Part shown: piece by piece, positions 51,601 to 53,196 of the stretch
Position numbering within the stretch: position 1 is the stretch's first letter
How the letters are laid out: every line of letters begins with the position of its first letter
Source: Acidobacteriota bacterium
GTDB taxonomy: Bacteria > Acidobacteriota > Polarisedimenticolia > J045
DNA: 53,196 nucleotides
Assembly: GCA_017994815.1 (NCBI GenBank)
Contig: JAGOJY010000029.1
Location: 1 to 53,196, forward strand
Direction of reading: 5' to 3'
The notes under the pieces: model-generated
Told to the model about the DNA's origin: nothing
What the model saw: the letters and a program-made list of their open reading frames with translations, nothing else
The model's database searches: none
Program-made: the position numbers and the translations under genes

Positions 51601-53162
51601 TCTTCGACAACACCGGGACCGGCGGCAGCGGTGCCACCGCCCGCGTCAACGACCTCAAGGTCGTGCAGGTGGACGTGCGCAACGGCGGCAGCGGCTACAT
51701 CTCGGCCCCGGCAATCACGTTCGACGCCCCGGACCAGGCGGGCGGCGTCACCGCGACCGGGTTCGCGACGATCTCCGGCGGGAAGATCACCAGCATCACC
51801 GTGACCAACCCCGGCAGCGGCTACAACAACGCCGCGGGCATCACGATCACGCCGCGGCTGGGCAACGCGCTCGCCAGCTCGGTGATGGGCGTCAACACGA
51901 TCCTCGTCCAGCAGCGCGGCTCCGGCTACGCGACGGCCCCGCTCGCGACCGTGCCGGCGCCGAGCACGCCCAACTACTGCAACAGCTTCCCGTGCTCGCC
52001 GGCGACGGCGACGGTCACCGTCCTGCTGCAGGCCAACGCGATCGGCGTGACCAACCCCGGGTCGGGCTACACGCACGCCCCGAACGTGACGCTGGTCGCG
52101 AACGGCAGCGGCAGCGGCGCCACCGCGTCGGCGGCGATGACCGTCAACAGCATCACGCTGACCAATGGCGGCAGCGGCTACACCGCGCCCCCGGCGGTCG
52201 TGTTCACCAACTCCTGCAGCGGCGGTTCGGGCGCCTCGGCCCAATCGCAGCTCGGTGGCGCCGGCTCGCACACGCTGACCATTGTCGCGCTGGGCGACCA
52301 GAACGTGCCGAACCACGCCTACTCCGGTCCCAACGCGACCACGGCGCCGTTCAACCAGAAGTTCATCACCCGGCACTACGGGTTCGGGACGCGGTGCACG
52401 AACCCGACGCTCAATGACCCGAGCTGCAACACGGTGTCGGGCGTGACGATCGGCGGCGTCGCGGCGTCGATCCAGAGCTGGAGCGACCAGTCGATCCAGG
52501 TCACGGTGCCCGGCGGCGTGCCGCTGTGCACGATCCAGCAGCGCGGCGAGACGCCGGCCCGCTGCGGCGAGCTGGTCATCACCGCCGGGAACGGCAAGCG
52601 CTCGACCGAGACCGTCACGGTGACGATCGGCGGCAAGGCGCCGACGTACGTCGACGGCCCGAACGCGAACAACGACGCGATCCAGACCGCGATCGACCAC
52701 GCCACGCCCGGCGACCTGATCATCGTCAAGCCCGGCATGTACAAAGAGATGGTCATCATGTGGAAGCCGGTCCGGCTGCAGGGCGTGGGCGCGGGCGCGG
52801 TGACGATCAACGGCGACCCGCACCCGGCCGGCCGGCTCGATCCGTGGCGGCGCAAGGTGCAGTGCCTGTTCGGCCTGAACCCCGACGGCCGGCCCGGGCA
52901 AATGGCCTGCGACGAACCGAGCCTGTACTTCCAGACCGACCGCATCCCGCTGGAGGGGATCACCGGCTGGGACACCACCGTCAACGGCAACCTGGCGGAA
53001 CTGCTGGCCGAGCCGACGCTGATGGGCGCCTACGAGGGCGCCGGCATCACGGTGGTCGGCAAGGGCGTGCGCTACCCGGAGGGCGTGGACCCGTTCGGGA
53101 CCGCTGCCGAGGCGGAGTTCCCCGACGGCACGACGTTCCTCACCAACAGCCAGCAGGACTGA
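45648..53162 (+). CDS. Giant modular cupredoxin / repeat-stalk surface protein
   Basis: The ATG at 45648 follows GGAGAAGAACCG and a signal peptide ends near SLAQ. The 2504-residue protein begins with MCO-like cupredoxin domains (PPLIRAQAGSSLTIELHNDL; YLVESGTHPSIQGPMGLYG) lacking clear copper ligands. Between them, near residues 265-345, sit inserted GSGY-type repeats. Two cadherin-like tandem-95 type domains (about 520-710) follow. Next come a long set of SdrD-B/transthyretin-like domains (GKISVFVFEDDSPLNGECD; FANVPPGNHKITIFDQW; MLPPGKYVVEMIVPPGYELV) to about 1700, eight GSGY repeats (1892-2204), an IPT/TIG domain, and a beta-helix start (TAIDHATPGDLIIVKPGMYKEM, about 2345). It probably anchors or scaffolds the two smaller proteins at the cell surface. 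Coding likeness continues beyond its TGA (see findings). Confidence 0.8.
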   Translation: MRSSTRETLVRTVGFAVAVLVSVGASLAQVDLTARQASVTLPDGRTVPMWGLFCAPGSNTDPSSGPTCSALDGSAQGATAWQPPLIRAQAGSSLTIELHNDLPGSVPTSLFIVGQLGGGLGTPTKVDSPEHAVQGTTWPVAGDSSGPVFVPPAQGQRIQSFGTEVGQGAAASLTWTNLRAGTYLVESGTHPSIQGPMGLYGVLVVSSSPTEVYPGIAFDKDVPLLLSEIDATQNAAVAAAVAAPGFSETSVRVLRDFVSSVSPALDPDGNALGGSGYQVGDAVVFSGGGAAAVATAHVSAVDGSGAITEVTVDDSGVGYSTIPGASVTSGTGSGAQLVAALSLAGTLCSDGASACYPPVVNYDPRYYLINGAAFDKTNPAASTFPGPTGTATTGNLLLRFVNAGLRMHVPSVVGADMALVAEDGNVQPDIAVALAHNLAIQYDPAATPRPKFQNSVFLAAGKTFDVMLHLADAGAAYPQTALPVFDRQLSLSANNQRDGGMLAYIGVNGGGNGGGSSAFAADDNYYLVPDRPLVVSEPAKGMLGNDHNIYGVVVTVGPTGQAAGGFSWKPDGTFSYTPAPGTTSDSFTYQAANNPAITATVHLNPCDAACLGSAPTAFPDEYTSNVVTVLRIAPSGVLANDKSNDGYPLTAAIGTCTADPGYACLGPAQVSLRPDGSFVVHPGAAGDYEFAYRAVQTHGLASADTLVKLHFPPASNLQVRVLDGPSTLPGRSPVRITDYRWIIEEDRTFHIDSASQVNTGTYMPNLGANFHSSYMPVVAQGCVGTVSCETDQSVLVPGSGHAPAVCDLGNGACRTDSGQQEEIDPSQVHLDPNKRYYISVLPGDGANPILQGSGGPMPVNPADPDGPQRPFSIPLDCPQLDADNNGDADSDFAPGSGACGHGMGGAPIQPGQLAVNVPVQQTPLPTGKISVFVFEDDSPLNGECDAGGGVDILATNEPGLGGFEITILDQAGGFGDSTGQPTYDMMNMPLSNALANTIDPVTGLDACPISPNSTDGMVGMIVTCPKYESDGTTLSPLAGQAMIANLYPGLYEVVATPSADRIARGEEWLQTNTLDGTKPHEAFVRVGEPGYFQEFGPAGYHVSIGFANPAIINARKAKVCQAADCTHTVTGQISTARISRTPDERIYGSGDFAALGFTSCYVSLGDPAAADFAFAKCEPDGSFTFANVPPGNHKITIFDQWNDIIVDGLSLPIGVPNSGDLDLGELPMMQWRTNLATRTYVDVTGDGVSQPDEPGLPLVPVNVRYRDGSFMGFNSTDMAGYAGFNEIFPFFNWMVIEADTTRYKQTGVHVVYDAGGPADGTGQPNGGGSVIADHVANTKETFHLPADLRFPGSVYCSDADCSTENLLNFPHGGGADGSTGRIDPAWVTTEGWQGFAGHTQFFEFGKAPFAENENGGIRGHVVYASTRPFDDPQLLLQLSWEPLVPNVTVNLYKEGTAPDGTTSLTLVDTTRTSSWDEWAQGFRIGPNNQLVPNMNCPGQDDTSPFFFTLKDSPNFLSPGTPLPYNSRYKCYDGMAILNQAQPAPYDGMYQFPSVTGRDPLSGAVTASNCTGCVDNPVDHTPMLPPGKYVVEMIVPPGYELVKEEDKNILFGDVYVAPVTQQFAGLGNIFIMPDQAEVDAEYNPDNPLNSTVNEGVRPRHEGDTGSVETFWPCVGEARIVPDYNSLFPAAQQAAPFAGATRRLCDRKEVTLEDQSTALAKFYVFSSTHVAAHFTGIITDDYAAEFDPFSPMYGEKLAIPNLPVSFKDPNGIEVSRTYSDQWGFYNGLYYSSWEVNPPNPTGYGPAVTIACMNDSGAKPDGSVDPLYNPGYSQFCYEWSLMPGQTAYMDTPVVPVMAFAEGYNPPDCAYPEATPAIRQVDGDGDGPWVAAVGSPVQSVNLTGGGGGYICNPAVSFNGDGSGASATDSLGVNAVNVNNRGGGYTQAPTVVFAPTDGNGSGAAASATMRLDTIPVADSGRYYSNRPSLVFDNTGTGGSGATARVNDLKVVQVDVRNGGSGYISAPAITFDAPDQAGGVTATGFATISGGKITSITVTNPGSGYNNAAGITITPRLGNALASSVMGVNTILVQQRGSGYATAPLATVPAPSTPNYCNSFPCSPATATVTVLLQANAIGVTNPGSGYTHAPNVTLVANGSGSGATASAAMTVNSITLTNGGSGYTAPPAVVFTNSCSGGSGASAQSQLGGAGSHTLTIVALGDQNVPNHAYSGPNATTAPFNQKFITRHYGFGTRCTNPTLNDPSCNTVSGVTIGGVAASIQSWSDQSIQVTVPGGVPLCTIQQRGETPARCGELVITAGNGKRSTETVTVTIGGKAPTYVDGPNANNDAIQTAIDHATPGDLIIVKPGMYKEMVIMWKPVRLQGVGAGAVTINGDPHPAGRLDPWRRKVQCLFGLNPDGRPGQMACDEPSLYFQTDRIPLEGITGWDTTVNGNLAELLAEPTLMGAYEGAGITVVGKGVRYPEGVDPFGTAAEAEFPDGTTFLTNSQQD
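51325..52260 (+). repeat. Eight tandem GSGY protein repeats inside the giant gene
   Basis: Coding repeats of about 40 residues follow V.V...GSGY..AP.V.F...GSGA.A.A. Examples are NNRGGGYTQAPTVVF, RNGGSGYISAPAITF, NPGSGYTHAPNVTLV and NGGSGYTAPPAVVF. DNA copies are diverged, so this is an old protein repeat, not a recent DNA amplification. Similar units occur earlier in the gene near 46450-46680. Confidence 0.8.
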
Positions 53163-53196
53163 GAGGACTACCCCGGCAACCTCCTCTGCAACCCGC

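Noticed and set aside
51325..52260. Regular repeats that might suggest a CRISPR array
   Set aside because: They are coding repeats of diverged DNA sequence and irregular length, with no identical repeats or spacer pattern and no cas genes.
45516..52901. Minus-strand frame of about 2460 codons
   Set aside because: It is antisense to the giant repeat protein; Arg/Val-rich composition and no signal peptide or domain.
1..53196. tRNA, rRNA or riboswitch genes
   Set aside because: No cloverleaf with a TTCGA-type T-loop and no rRNA segment or known riboswitch core was noticed in the gaps. A covariance-model scan would be needed to exclude them fully.

Overview
The window is about 53 kb of very GC-rich bacterial DNA. 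It is dense with genes on both strands and rich in large secreted proteins that carry FN3, Kelch, thrombospondin-3, MopE-like and beta-helix modules. That style, together with Asp/Cys-rich calcium-type repeats and giant extracellular proteins, resembles uncultured Acidobacteriota, Myxococcota or similar soil and sediment lineages. No rRNA, tRNA or housekeeping marker is present, so the phylum stays open. All assignments below were made by reading translations by eye, without database searches.

Layout. (1) 1-640 is an insertion-sequence graveyard: a 32-bp palindrome, IS91-type and IS66-type remnants and the N-terminal piece of an integrase-type transposase. (2) 793-5321 (-) is a translationally coupled pair of secreted proteins, a Kelch-type protein and an FN3-tailed protein. 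(3) 5469-7141 holds the frameshifted C-terminus of a transposase and a decapitated beta-helix secreted gene. (4) 7234-13102 (-) encodes a lipoprotein and a 1745-residue HEWGH metallopeptidase. (5) 13510-22191 encodes a VOC protein and a 2041-residue NRPS (A-PCP-C-A-PCP) fused to a malate/lactate dehydrogenase type 2 (Ldh_2) domain, facing an AMP-forming ligase. (6) 22206-30144 contains an HNH nuclease, a GlsB-type membrane protein, a methyltransferase, an FAD oxidoreductase, a NifU-like scaffold and an otsA-otsB-nfi operon. (7) 30166-39898 contains a Tat-like secreted hydrolase, a DUF2238 membrane protein, a toroid prenyltransferase-like protein, a triheme cytochrome c, a truncated MopE-like gene and a large beta-helix protein. 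(8) 40034-42226 holds a zinc-ribbon protein and two divergent regulators, an ECF sigma factor and a PAS-LuxR protein. (9) 42446-53162 (+) is a three-gene cupredoxin operon: two multicopper-oxidase-like proteins and a 2504-residue modular protein.

Two systems stand out. In the three-gene operon the four His motifs that normally build one multicopper-oxidase trinuclear cluster appear to be divided between two polypeptides. Protein 1 has the Cys-containing domain-3-type pair and protein 2 has the Cys-less domain-1-type pair. The giant third protein has cupredoxin folds without recognisable ligands plus a long repeat stalk. This reads as a possible split, surface-attached multicopper oxidase. The second is the NRPS, which ends in a dehydrogenase of the Ldh_2 family where a thioesterase or reductase would be expected, and whose second adenylation domain lacks the Asp that normally binds an alpha-amino group.

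The secreted proteins also share a recurring C-terminal module (YLVRg-N-CG...CP) that I cannot assign to a named domain.
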